From CAVVPY01 sp963750295 (lineage in GTDB: Bacteria; Actinomycetota; Actinomycetes; Mycobacteriales; Jatrophihabitantaceae): a DNA stretch of 64,000 nucleotides. The translations under genes and the position numbers were made by a program. The notes under the pieces are model-generated. The model worked only from the letters and a program-made list of their open reading frames with translations, searched no databases and was not told the origin of the DNA. Shown here one piece after another: positions 9,601 to 16,929 of the stretch (positions within the stretch are counted from its first letter, which is position 1; each line of letters opens with the position of its first letter). The stretch lies in NCBI GenBank assembly GCA_963750295.1, contig CAVVPY010000008.1, forward strand, positions 124,001 through 188,000, written 5' to 3'.

Positions 9601-10567
9601 CGGGCAGTTGCTCGGCACGCAGCGCGTCGGCGGTGTCGCGGATCTCGCGCTCGCCGGACAGGAACACCAGCACGTCGCCGGGGCCCACGCCCCGCAACTC
9701 GCGCACCGCGTCGATGATCGCCTCGGTCTGGTCACGGGGCGCCACCCGGCGCACGACCTCGTGATCGGGGTCGTCGCCGTCGTCCTCGTCATCGTCGGCC
9801 GCAGGCGGCTCGGGTTCGAGCGGTCGGTAGCGGATCTCGACCGGGTAGGTCCGGCCGGACACTTCAACGATGGGCGCGCCGCCGAAGTGGGCCGAGAAGC
9901 GCTGCGGGTCGATCGTCGCCGAGGTCACGATCAGCTTCAGTTCGGGGCGGCGCGGCAGCAGGTTGGTCAGGTAACCGAGCAGGAAGTCGATGTTCAGGCT
10001 GCGCTCGTGCGCCTCGTCCAGGATCAGCGTGTCGTAACGCAGCAGCTGACGGTCGCGCTGGATCTCGGCGAGCAGGATCCCGTCGGTCATCAGCTTGACC
10101 AGGGTGCGGTCGCCGACCTGATCGGTGAAGCGGACGGTGTACCCGACGGCGTCCCCGAGGGGGGTGCGCAGTTCGTCGGCGATGCGCTGCGCGACCGTTC
10201 GCGCGGCCAGCCGGCGTGGCTGGGTGTGCCCGATCGTGCCGCGGATGCCACGGCCGAGTTCCAGGCAGACCTTCGGCAGCTGGGTCGTCTTGCCCGAACC
10301 GGTCTCACCCGCCACCACGACGACCTGATGCTCGGTGATCGCCGCGGCGAGCTCACCCCGGCGAGCGGCCACGGGAAGATCCGGGTAGCTGATCGCCGGC
10401 ATCGCGGCGGTCCGCACCGCGATCAGCGCCTCCGCCCGGTCGAACTGGGCAGCCAGCTTGGTCAGGTCCTTCGGTGGCCTGCGCAGCCGTCGGCCCAGCC
10501 GGTCCTCGTCCCGGATCGACAGTCCGGGCAGCCGGGCGCGCAGGTCGGCGACGGACGGGGCGGGCAC
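6659..10567 (-). CDS. hrpA: ATP-dependent RNA helicase HrpA (DEAH box)
   Basis: A 1302-residue helicase, the length of E. coli HrpA. Motif I GETGSGKT is at residues 87-94 and DEAH at 184-187; SAT (motif III) and QRAGRCGR (motif VI) follow. The helicase-associated domain and the long HrpA-specific C-terminal DUF3418 region come after. HrpA proteins act on mRNA and rescue stalled or collided ribosomes. The open frame extends upstream to 10975, but that part is low-complexity shadow of the divergent gene; GTG at 10567 fits the family's length. An acidic run (DDDEDDGDDPD) interrupts the region between RecA domains 1 and 2, a lineage-specific insertion. Confidence 0.95.
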   Translation of the reverse strand: MPAPSVADLRARLPGLSIRDEDRLGRRLRRPPKDLTKLAAQFDRAEALIAVRTAAMPAISYPDLPVAARRGELAAAITEHQVVVVAGETGSGKTTQLPKVCLELGRGIRGTIGHTQPRRLAARTVAQRIADELRTPLGDAVGYTVRFTDQVGDRTLVKLMTDGILLAEIQRDRQLLRYDTLILDEAHERSLNIDFLLGYLTNLLPRRPELKLIVTSATIDPQRFSAHFGGAPIVEVSGRTYPVEIRYRPLEPEPPAADDDEDDGDDPDHEVVRRVAPRDQTEAIIDAVRELRGVGPGDVLVFLSGEREIRDTADALRAEQLPGTEVLPLYARLATAEQHRVFEPHTERRIVLATNVAETSLTVPGIHYVIDPGTARISRYSRRTKVQRLPIEPISQASAGQRAGRCGRTADGIAIRLYSEQDFAARPRFTEPEILRTSLASVILQMAAIGLGDLERFPFVDPPDRRSVRDGVTLLQELGAFDQAGVITEVGRRLAQLPVDPRIGRMILQAQHEGCVREVLVIAAALSIPDPRERPIDREDAARQKHARFADEHSDFVSYLNLWNYLREQREQRSGNQFRRMCREEFLHYLRIREWQDLRGQLRTIARGLDIVESDEPADPARIHAALLAGLLSHVGLRETETGDGPGSRAYLGARNSRFVLAPGSVLSRRPPAWVVVAELVETSRLFGRTGARIEPETVEQLAAHLVARSYSEPHWDARRGAAMAYERVTLYGLPLIPHRRIGYAGVAPDEARDLFIRHALVEGDWQTRHQFFHDNEALRADLIELEERARRRDLLVTDDEIFDFYVRRIPAEVVSARHFDAWWAKARRGTPDLLAMTREDLVHAEAFDEQPDVWQAGELALPVSYRFDPGAVDDGVTVHVPVEVLSRLGGEEFAWQVPALREELVVELIRSLPKNLRRNFVPVPDTARAVLAELAPGQEPLLDSLQRELQRRTGVLVPLDAFDTGKLPAHLRVSFAVEDATGAVVARGKDLPALQEQLAAPVRAAVASAVGAEWERRGLSSWPDLDELPRTVERRSGEHTVRGHPALVDRAASVDVVVFTSAAEAGAAHRLGVRRLVRLAVPSPVKAVERTLSTRARLVLGTSPDGSLAALLDDCADAAVDAVVGADPPHDRAGFGALCERVRSRLVPDTIDVVARVEPVLAAAHEVRAALPPRPSPAHAEAVDDVREQFRWLLPAGFVAAAGTARLPDLARYLRAIGRRLDVLARDVDVDRARMVRVQAVRAAYEELVSALPSVRAGAADVRDIGWLIEELRVSLWAQQLGTARPVSEQRIYRALDAITP

Positions 10568-10811
10568 CGGCCCGAGGATAAGCCGGTCACCTGGTATTCC
10601 GGTTGCGGGGTGCGGGTGAACGGCGAGTCGGCCGCGCACCGCGGCGCCCACGCGTCCGCCTCCCGGCCGGCATGGCGGTCGGCGTGCTCTGGTACGAAGG
10701 CACGATGACGTCCTCCGCTGCGAGCACGACGTCGACGTGGGTTCGACGACGGTGGTAGTCGCTGCGGGCGGGTCAGGGACGTCGGCGCGCATGCCCGCAG
10801 CGGTGAGCGAC

Positions 10812-11339
10812 ATGAGTACCGCCCGCTCGACCGTGCTGGCGCAGGTCGCGGCGCACATCACGGCGGGCGCGCGCATCGGGATCGACGGCGTCGACGGTGC
10901 CGGCAAGACGCGCTTCGCCGAGGAACTCGCCGCGGCGTTGCGGGGGCGAGGCGTGAGCGTGGTCCGCGTCAGCATCGATGACTTCCACCAGCCGCGCGCA
11001 ATCCGGTACCGGGCCGGACGTGACTCGGCCCCGGGATACTGGGCCGACGCGTTCGACTACCCACGGCTGTGGCTCGACGTGCTCACGCCGCTCGGCCCCG
11101 AGGGATCGCGGCGGTACCGGCCACGGGCGCACGAGCTGGTCACTGATGTCGCGCTGGACCCGGCCTGGCTGGACGCCGCCGCGGACGCCGTGCTCGTCCT
11201 GGACGGTGTGTTCCTTCAGCGCCCGGAACTGACCGGCGGCTTCGACACGACGATCTTCCTCGACGTGCGCCTCGACGAAGCGGCCAGGCGGCTGGCGGCG
11301 CGTGATGGCACGGCGCACGACCCGGCCGCCAGTAGGTAG
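10812..11339 (+). CDS. uridine kinase-like P-loop protein, cut short by an in-frame TAG
   Basis: A P-loop nucleoside/uridine kinase-like protein. The Walker A motif GVDGAGKT lies near residue 25, the acidic strand VSIDDFH near residue 54 and a Walker B-like VLVLDGVFL near residue 137. Translation stops at TAG 11337-11339 after 175 residues. The same frame then continues without a stop for 38 codons (VRAQHHYLESCRPRERADIL, then DNNVLDGPVL), which is the normal C-terminus of this family, and ends in TGA at 11454-11456, overlapping the next gene's ATG by 4 bases. The TAG therefore replaces a sense codon, probably Tyr of the R-Y-V motif. The protein is truncated or, if the base is an error, is 214 residues long. 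ATG 10812 is preferred over 10791. Confidence 0.8.
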   Translation: MSTARSTVLAQVAAHITAGARIGIDGVDGAGKTRFAEELAAALRGRGVSVVRVSIDDFHQPRAIRYRAGRDSAPGYWADAFDYPRLWLDVLTPLGPEGSRRYRPRAHELVTDVALDPAWLDAAADAVLVLDGVFLQRPELTGGFDTTIFLDVRLDEAARRLAARDGTAHDPAASR

Positions 11340-11452
11340 GTGAGGGCGCAGCACCACTATCTCGAGTCCTGCCGACCTCGCGAGCGGGCCGACATCCTGA
11401 TCGACAACAACGTCCTCGACGGACCGGTGCTCGTTCGGCCAAGCTGGCCGAC

Positions 11453-12043
11453 ATGACACAGACGATCGGGATCCTGCTCTTCGACGGCTTCGAGGAGCTC
11501 GACGCGGTGGGTCCGTGGGAGGTGCTCGCGTTCTGGACGCAGAGCTTTCCGGACGACGGTTGGACGGTGACCACGTTCTCGCGGTCCGGCGAGACGGTCA
11601 CCGCCGCGAAGGGGCTGCGCGTGACGCCCGAGCATTCCTACGACTCGGTGCCGGCGCTCGACGTGCTCGTCTACCCGGGCGGGCAGGGCACCCGCAGGCA
11701 CCTCGAGGACGAGGCACAACTCGACTGGGTGCGCCGGCAGCGCGCGAGCGTGCCGTTGCTGACCAGCGTGTGCACGGGCTCGCTCGTCTATGCCGGCGCC
11801 GGGCTGCTCGCGGGACGGCCGGCCACCACGCACCACGAAAACCTCACCCTGCTGCAGTCACTGGACCCGACGCTCGTGCTGCGCCCGTTCGACCGCTTCA
11901 TCGACGACGGCGACATCATCACCAGCGCCGGGGTGAGCGCCGGCATCGACATGGCCCTGCACCTGGTACTGCGACTGGCCGGCGAGGAGCGCGCCCGCGC
12001 GGTACGCCGCGGAATCCAGTACGACCCCGAGCCGCCCGTCTGA
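11453..12043 (+). CDS. DJ-1/PfpI family protein (GATase1-like)
   Basis: A 196-residue protein of the DJ-1/PfpI superfamily, close to the ThiJ/AraC-N group: IGILLFDGFEELDAVGPWEV at the start, and the nucleophile elbow TSVCTGSLVYAGAG with the conserved Cys near residue 105, followed by ATTHHEN. Members include glyoxalases, isonitrile hydratases and transcription-factor sensory domains; this one has no DNA-binding domain. The substrate cannot be told from sequence. Its ATG overlaps the TGA that would end the interrupted kinase upstream (ATGA at 11453-11456), which implies ancestral translational coupling. Confidence 0.93.
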   Translation: MTQTIGILLFDGFEELDAVGPWEVLAFWTQSFPDDGWTVTTFSRSGETVTAAKGLRVTPEHSYDSVPALDVLVYPGGQGTRRHLEDEAQLDWVRRQRASVPLLTSVCTGSLVYAGAGLLAGRPATTHHENLTLLQSLDPTLVLRPFDRFIDDGDIITSAGVSAGIDMALHLVLRLAGEERARAVRRGIQYDPEPPV

Positions 12044-12181
12044 GCAACGGCACGCCGCCGCCGAGGAGGACGCTGAGAACCAGCAGCGGCGACACGAAGG
12101 GCACGGCGGAACAGCACTAGGCTCGAACCACCGGTAGAGGTTGCGCGACCGGTATTGCCGAGCAGCAAAGGGGATTCGTTC

Positions 12182-13216
12182 GTGCCGTCCTTCGTCAAGG
12201 TCCCTCGCAACGACAGCGTGCTGCGGCAGTTCGGCCCGTATACGAGCACGATGAGCATCGGCGAGGCGAGCACGTCGCTTCAGCGCAACGTCCGTGACCG
12301 CGGCCTGTCCGATTTCGAGCCGGGGACGCAGGCCACCCTGCTCACGCTGGTGCAACTGGCGACGTCGGTGCCGATCGAGTTCTTCGACGTCGGCGGGCAC
12401 TGCGGCATGCACTCGGTGCTGATCGCGTCCGTGTACCCGGCCAACCGCGTCCGCGTCACCGCCTTCGAACCCACGCCGCACACCTCCGCGGTGTTCCGCT
12501 CGCTCGCGGCGGCCAACCAGCTGCCGATCCGGATCGAGCGCAGTGCCGTGTCGGTGGCCGATGGCACCGCCGAGCTCTACATCTCGCCGTGGGACACGTC
12601 GAACTCGCTGACCAAGGGCTTTCGGCCGGCCCAGGACGTCGTCAACGTTCCCACCGTGTCGCTGGACGGTTACTGCGGCCGGCGTGGCGTCTACCCGGAC
12701 GTGGTGAAGATCGACGTCGAGACCTTCGAGGCGCAGGTGCTGCTCGGTGGCGTGGCCGCGTTCGAGCGATCAAGGCCGTCGATCGTGTGCGAGATGCTGC
12801 CGCACGCCGACCCGCAGGCGACCGCCCGCGCTCTCGCCGCACTGGACGGGCTCGGCTACCACATGCACAAGTGGATGCGCGAGGACGGCTGGCAACCGTG
12901 CACCGCCCAGGACATCGTCGATCAGGTGTTCCACTTCGGCCGGGACTGGTTGTTCACGCCGAACGCTCTCGACGACCGGTTCGACACCGCGCTGCGCGAA
13001 TGGCGCGCCGCCGTCGCCGAGTGCACGGCGGACACCACCGTCGTGGTCAGGCGGGACCGGTCGACCACGGCGCCCGCGCGCTACGAGTTGGCTGCGCCCC
13101 ACGGGGTTGCGGGATTGGTGCGGCGGGTGTCCGGGTCGCTCGCGCGTGTCAGCGCAGCCGGCGTGCCCGACGCCGCAGCCGCCCCGCGACGTGTCGTACG
13201 TCCCGGCCGAGCGTGA
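12182..13216 (+). CDS. FkbM-family SAM-dependent methyltransferase
   Basis: A protein of about 344 residues with the FkbM methyltransferase domain in its middle: FFDVGGHCGMHSVLIA (SAM-binding motif I), VTAFEPTP (acidic loop), VVKIDVETFEAQVLLGG (the diagnostic family motif) and VCEMLPH. The tail after about residue 290 is Arg/Ala-rich and unconserved. FkbM enzymes O-methylate sugars or natural-product hydroxyls. GTG 12182 is chosen because AAAGGGG lies 8 bases upstream; a TTG at 12155 is the alternative. It converges on two sulfotransferase-like genes and its last 68 bases overlap the end of the first, so a shared role in decorating a surface glycan or lipid is plausible. Confidence 0.9.
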   Translation: MPSFVKVPRNDSVLRQFGPYTSTMSIGEASTSLQRNVRDRGLSDFEPGTQATLLTLVQLATSVPIEFFDVGGHCGMHSVLIASVYPANRVRVTAFEPTPHTSAVFRSLAAANQLPIRIERSAVSVADGTAELYISPWDTSNSLTKGFRPAQDVVNVPTVSLDGYCGRRGVYPDVVKIDVETFEAQVLLGGVAAFERSRPSIVCEMLPHADPQATARALAALDGLGYHMHKWMREDGWQPCTAQDIVDQVFHFGRDWLFTPNALDDRFDTALREWRAAVAECTADTTVVVRRDRSTTAPARYELAAPHGVAGLVRRVSGSLARVSAAGVPDAAAAPRRVVRPGRA

Positions 13217-14264
13217 GTCTGGCCGCCGTGCCGCGCGCCGATGCGGCCGAGCGCAGGGTCACTGCGAGCGGCGGTGCGGCCGGCTGGGCGAGGACGTTGC
13301 CCAACGCGAAGGTCGCGGTGTCGTCGGCGTAACTGTTCGGCGGCAGGTAGGGCATGTGCCGTGAGAACAGCACGTGGTTGGACGCGGCGTAGCAGTCGAG
13401 GATCCGCTGCCTGCTAGCGCGGTCCAGCAGGTTGGTGTCGTAGCGCTCGCCGACGCGGTAGTGCTCGGCCAGGTACTTGCTCACCTGACGAACCTCGCCG
13501 CCAGAGTCCAGCAGCGGGTGCATGGCGAGTGCGAGCTGCGCGCCGCGCGCGGAGTACGCATCCCCGTAGCTGGCCACGTCGCAGCCCATCACATAGAGAT
13601 CGAGTGCGTTCTCCAGCCCGAACACGTCGAGGAATTCGTTGACGAACGCATGCGACCCTCCGTCGGCGAGTTCTACCGGCCGCACGACGATGTCCGAGAC
13701 GTGCGGGACGGCGCGGAGCCGGGCGATGAGCGCGACATAGTCGAGGACGGGCTCGAACCGGTACGGGAAATCCTCCTCGAAGCCGGCGCGCTCGCCCGCG
13801 CTGATGCGCTGTAGGTATGCCAGTTCCATCAACCGGTCCTGGCGCTGGGTGTGCAGCACGAGCCGGACGCTGCGCGCGGACAGCGCCTCGATGACCTGGG
13901 CGACCGCATCCGCCGCAGCCGGGCGGAACTGGTCGGCGTCGCCTGGGCCGACGTCGCCGCTGCCGAGCAGGCGGTCACTCGAGACGATCACCTGCGGTGA
14001 GCGCAAACCCGTTATGCCCCGCGCGTGTCGACGCTCGGCCGCCACCCGGGCGCAGAGTTCGCGGGCGAAGGTGGCCTCGTCACCCCGGCTGGTTGGCCCG
14101 CCGCCCGTCCAGGAGGCCGCGTGCGGCAGCCGCTCGATCTCGGCGCCGCCGACGTAGGCGAGGCCGTGTGCGCGCAGTTGCGGACGCAACCGGCCCAGCG
14201 CCCGTCGCAGCATCGTCCCGCTGCGCGGCATGCCGATGTGCAGCACCAGGTCGGGCCCGCTCAC
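13149..14264 (-). CDS. sulfotransferase-like P-loop protein
   Basis: A 371-residue protein starting with a PAPS-type P-loop, LVLHIGMPRSGTMLRRAL (residues 6-23), the 5'-phosphosulfate loop pattern of sulfotransferases. A second motif, VRLVLHTQRQDRLMELAYL, corresponds to the 3'-phosphate strand-helix. The rest is not recognisable. The GTG start overlaps the stop of the upstream gene by GTGA (14261-14264), so the two are translationally coupled. The Arg-rich C-terminus overlaps the convergent FkbM gene. The sulfate acceptor is unknown; a surface polysaccharide or glycolipid is the likely class. Confidence 0.7.
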   Translation of the reverse strand: MSGPDLVLHIGMPRSGTMLRRALGRLRPQLRAHGLAYVGGAEIERLPHAASWTGGGPTSRGDEATFARELCARVAAERRHARGITGLRSPQVIVSSDRLLGSGDVGPGDADQFRPAAADAVAQVIEALSARSVRLVLHTQRQDRLMELAYLQRISAGERAGFEEDFPYRFEPVLDYVALIARLRAVPHVSDIVVRPVELADGGSHAFVNEFLDVFGLENALDLYVMGCDVASYGDAYSARGAQLALAMHPLLDSGGEVRQVSKYLAEHYRVGERYDTNLLDRASRQRILDCYAASNHVLFSRHMPYLPPNSYADDTATFALGNVLAQPAAPPLAVTLRSAASARGTAARLTLGRDVRHVAGRLRRRARRLR

Positions 14265-15187
14265 CGCGCCGTCCCCTGCCCGACCGGGCCGCCCACCCGA
14301 GTCACGTCTCCAGCCACGTTGCCGGTGCCGTCAGCCGCCACCAGGTGCGCGTACTCACCGTCGTAGCGTGCGTGTAGTCCCGCCTTCTGTTCGGGCGAGA
14401 GCAGCGTGGGCTGCTTGCGGTGCTCGCCGCAGAAATGGGCTTGCAGGAACGCGCGCATCCGCCGGCGTTCGTCGACCGAGCTCAGATACCGGTTCGCAGC
14501 GAGCGAGAGCCGGACGGCCTGGTCCGACAGCACGGCGCCCTCGACCGGTGAGTTGTCGTCGAGCCGGGCCGGCGAAGCGATGCCGACGAGGCGGAAGAAC
14601 TCGGCCAGGAAGGCACCGAGACCCTGTTCGCTGCGTCGGTAGTCGAGCACCCGCACGGCGTCGGCGCCGAACGTCGCCACCAGTTGCTCGTGCAGCGGCA
14701 GCCAGGACAGCTGATCGAGGTCGATCGTCTGCAGCCAGGTGTCGAAGGTGGCGGTGTTGCCTGTGGCGAGCGTGTGCAGGTAGTAGGCCTCGAGGAACTC
14801 CGCCTGCGGGCGTACCGACAGCACGATCACCTGCCGGTACGGGCGTGACAGCTCGGCCAGTGCCTGCAGCGCCGGTGCTGCATGGGGATACAGCCCGCTC
14901 GCCCCGTCGGCCGCGATCGGGTGCCCGATCGTGTTCTCGTGGGAGGTGAGGAAGGTAGCGAAGCGAGGCTGCCGCAACGCGTCGTCCACCGCGGCAGCGA
15001 ACGGTTGCCGATTCTCGACCAGCCGGTCGCCCCAGTCGACCAGGCGACTCGCCGTAGCTCGCGGCAGGTAGCGCACTCCGGCAGCCGCGAGGGCGTCGGT
15101 GTGGTCGCGCAGGCATTTCTGGATGAGCCGTGATCCGGTCGTGTGGGCGCCGACATGGAAGGTGAATGTCTTGTCCCGCTCACTCAT
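14261..15187 (-). CDS. sulfotransferase-like P-loop protein
   Basis: A 308-residue protein. FTFHVGAHTTGSRLIQKCL at residues 7-25 fits the sulfotransferase 5'-loop with a degenerate lysine (TTGS in place of KTGT), and VIVLSVRPQAEFLEAYYL fits the 3'-phosphate-binding region. It is probably a paralogue of the gene it is coupled to downstream (GTGA overlap). The start MSERDK is chosen from the P-loop position; a longer frame to 15472 is non-coding in composition. The missing P-loop lysine makes PAPS-dependent catalysis uncertain. The start faces the SOS-controlled polymerase gene across about 170 bases. Confidence 0.68.
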   Translation of the reverse strand: MSERDKTFTFHVGAHTTGSRLIQKCLRDHTDALAAAGVRYLPRATASRLVDWGDRLVENRQPFAAAVDDALRQPRFATFLTSHENTIGHPIAADGASGLYPHAAPALQALAELSRPYRQVIVLSVRPQAEFLEAYYLHTLATGNTATFDTWLQTIDLDQLSWLPLHEQLVATFGADAVRVLDYRRSEQGLGAFLAEFFRLVGIASPARLDDNSPVEGAVLSDQAVRLSLAANRYLSSVDERRRMRAFLQAHFCGEHRKQPTLLSPEQKAGLHARYDGEYAHLVAADGTGNVAGDVTRVGGPVGQGTAR

Positions 15188-15321
15188 GCAGACTGGCTCC
15201 CGACGACACCGTGACCCCTGGCACGCGGATACGCGGGCGCGATCGTGTGCGCCCGCATGGTGCCCTTGGCAAGCATCATGTCCTAGCTGGGCTGAGCAGC
15301 GCCTGTGGTGGCGCACGCCGG

Positions 15322-15350
15322 TTGACCGGATCGAACACAAGTTCGATACT
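15322..15350 (+). promoter_or_regulatory. SOS promoter with LexA box for the ImuB gene
   Basis: TCGAACACAAGTTCGA at 15331-15346 is a perfect actinobacterial LexA site (TCGAAC-N4-GTTCGA). It lies between TTGACC (15322-15327) and GATACT (15345-15350), a -35/-10 pair with 17-base spacing. The ATG at 15357 begins 6 bases after the -10, so the transcript is probably leaderless. LexA bound here would block RNA polymerase until DNA damage. Confidence 0.9.
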
Positions 15351-15356
15351 GAGCCG

Positions 15357-16910
15357 ATGAGCGTCGCCCCGCCGCGGATGATCGCGGTGTGGTGCCCCGA
15401 CTGGCCGGTCACGGCAGCGCGGATCGAGGCCGGCCTGGCCGACGACGTCCCGGCCGCGGTGGTGCACGGCAACCATGTCCTGGCCTGCTCGCACGCGGCT
15501 CGCGAAGCCGGGGTGCGGCGCGGGCTGCGCCGCCGCGAGGCTCAGGCACGCTGTCCCGAACTGGCCGTCCTGCCTCGCGATGAAGCCGTCGAGGCGCGCA
15601 CGTTCGAGCCGGTGGTGGCCGCACTCGAGTCGATCGCCCCCGGCGTCGAGATCACCCGGCCCGGGCTGGCCGCGATCGGGGTGCGCGGTCCCACGCGGTA
15701 CTTCGGCGGTGAGACCGGTGTGCTGCACGCGATGTCACGCGCCGTTGCCGGGACCACCGGCACCGACATCCTCATCGGGATCGCCGACGGCATGTTCGCT
15801 GCCGAGCAGGCCGCCCGGCGGGGCACGATCGTGGCCCCGGACCGATCACCGGATTTTTTGGCCGGCCTGCCGGTCGAGACGCTCGACCCGGCCGGGACCT
15901 CACCGCTGATCGATCTGCTGCGCCGGCTCGGGCTGCTCACCCTGGGCGCGTTCGCCGCACTGCCCGCGAGCGACGTGCTGGCCCGCTTCGGACCGTCCGG
16001 GGCCTGGGCCCATCGCCAGGCGAGCGGACGCGACGACCGGCCGGTGTCCGGACGCCGCCCGCCGGTCGAATTCGCGCTCACCCTCGATCTCGAACCACCC
16101 GTCGATCGGGTCGACACGGTGGCATTCAGCGCTCGGGCGATCGCCGAGCAGTTCGTCACCGACCTCGGCTCGCACGGGCTGGCCTGCGCCTGCCTGGAAC
16201 TGCAGGCGCTCAGTGAGAACGGTGAGGAGACGGTGCGCCGCTGGCGGCACGTCGGGGTGCTCGGGGCAGCAGACGTCCTCGACCGGATCCGATGGCAGCT
16301 GGAGGGGTGGCTGGGCTCGGCGCGCAGACCGACCGGCGGCGTGGCCCGACTGCGGCTGGTGCCGATCGAGACGGTGCCCACCGGAGCGCACCAGCAGGCG
16401 CTGTGGGGCGGATCGGGCGCCGAGGACGAACGGGCGCACCGGGCACTGGCCCGGGTGCAGACGTTGCTCGGGCACGGCTCGGTGCTCTCGCCGGTGCTCG
16501 ACGGTGGCCGCGATCCCGCCCAGCGCACCCGGCTGGTGCCATGGGGCGACGAACCGGTCGCGGTGCGCTCGCCGCAGCAACCGTGGCCGGGCGGACTGCC
16601 TGCGCCGGCACCGTCCGTACTGCTCGACCCACCGCGTCCGGCTCGGGTGCTCGACGCCTCCGGACGGTCGGTGACGGTGACCGAGCGCGGCTCGATGCCG
16701 GCCCCCCCGGCCCGGTTCGCGATGGGCGATGAGTCGCCGGTGGCGGTCACGTCCTGGGCCGGGCCGTGGCCGGTGGACGAGCGGTGGTGGAACCCCGAGT
16801 GCGCCCGGCAGGTCGTGCGCTGCCAGCTCGTCGATGTTCGCGGCCGGGCCTACCTGGTGAGCGGCACGATGCCGTCCGGGTCATGGCAGGTCGACGCGAT
16901 CTACGACTGA
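15357..16910 (+). CDS. imuB: Y-family polymerase homologue ImuB (SOS mutasome hub)
   Basis: A 517-residue Y-family polymerase relative. The catalytic acidic motifs of active Pol IV (DMDAFFA, SIDEAY) are absent: the protein reads WCPDWPVTAA near residue 12 and an uncharged strand (ITRPGLAAIG) near residue 100. This is the hallmark of ImuB, the non-catalytic partner of DnaE2. QQALWG at residues 346-351 resembles the beta-clamp-binding motif of ImuB. ImuB bridges the clamp, DnaE2 and ImuA' in mutagenic lesion bypass. The gene follows a perfect LexA box, and its probable partner DnaE2 lies 6.5 kb away under another. No ImuA' gene is seen upstream, where it usually sits. Confidence 0.9.
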   Translation: MSVAPPRMIAVWCPDWPVTAARIEAGLADDVPAAVVHGNHVLACSHAAREAGVRRGLRRREAQARCPELAVLPRDEAVEARTFEPVVAALESIAPGVEITRPGLAAIGVRGPTRYFGGETGVLHAMSRAVAGTTGTDILIGIADGMFAAEQAARRGTIVAPDRSPDFLAGLPVETLDPAGTSPLIDLLRRLGLLTLGAFAALPASDVLARFGPSGAWAHRQASGRDDRPVSGRRPPVEFALTLDLEPPVDRVDTVAFSARAIAEQFVTDLGSHGLACACLELQALSENGEETVRRWRHVGVLGAADVLDRIRWQLEGWLGSARRPTGGVARLRLVPIETVPTGAHQQALWGGSGAEDERAHRALARVQTLLGHGSVLSPVLDGGRDPAQRTRLVPWGDEPVAVRSPQQPWPGGLPAPAPSVLLDPPRPARVLDASGRSVTVTERGSMPAPPARFAMGDESPVAVTSWAGPWPVDERWWNPECARQVVRCQLVDVRGRAYLVSGTMPSGSWQVDAIYD

Positions 16911-16929
16911 GCAGGCCGGTGGGCGGTGG

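Noticed and set aside
8696..10708. A 670-codon plus-strand open frame opposite hrpA
   Set aside because: Antisense shadow; the helicase motifs are on the minus strand.
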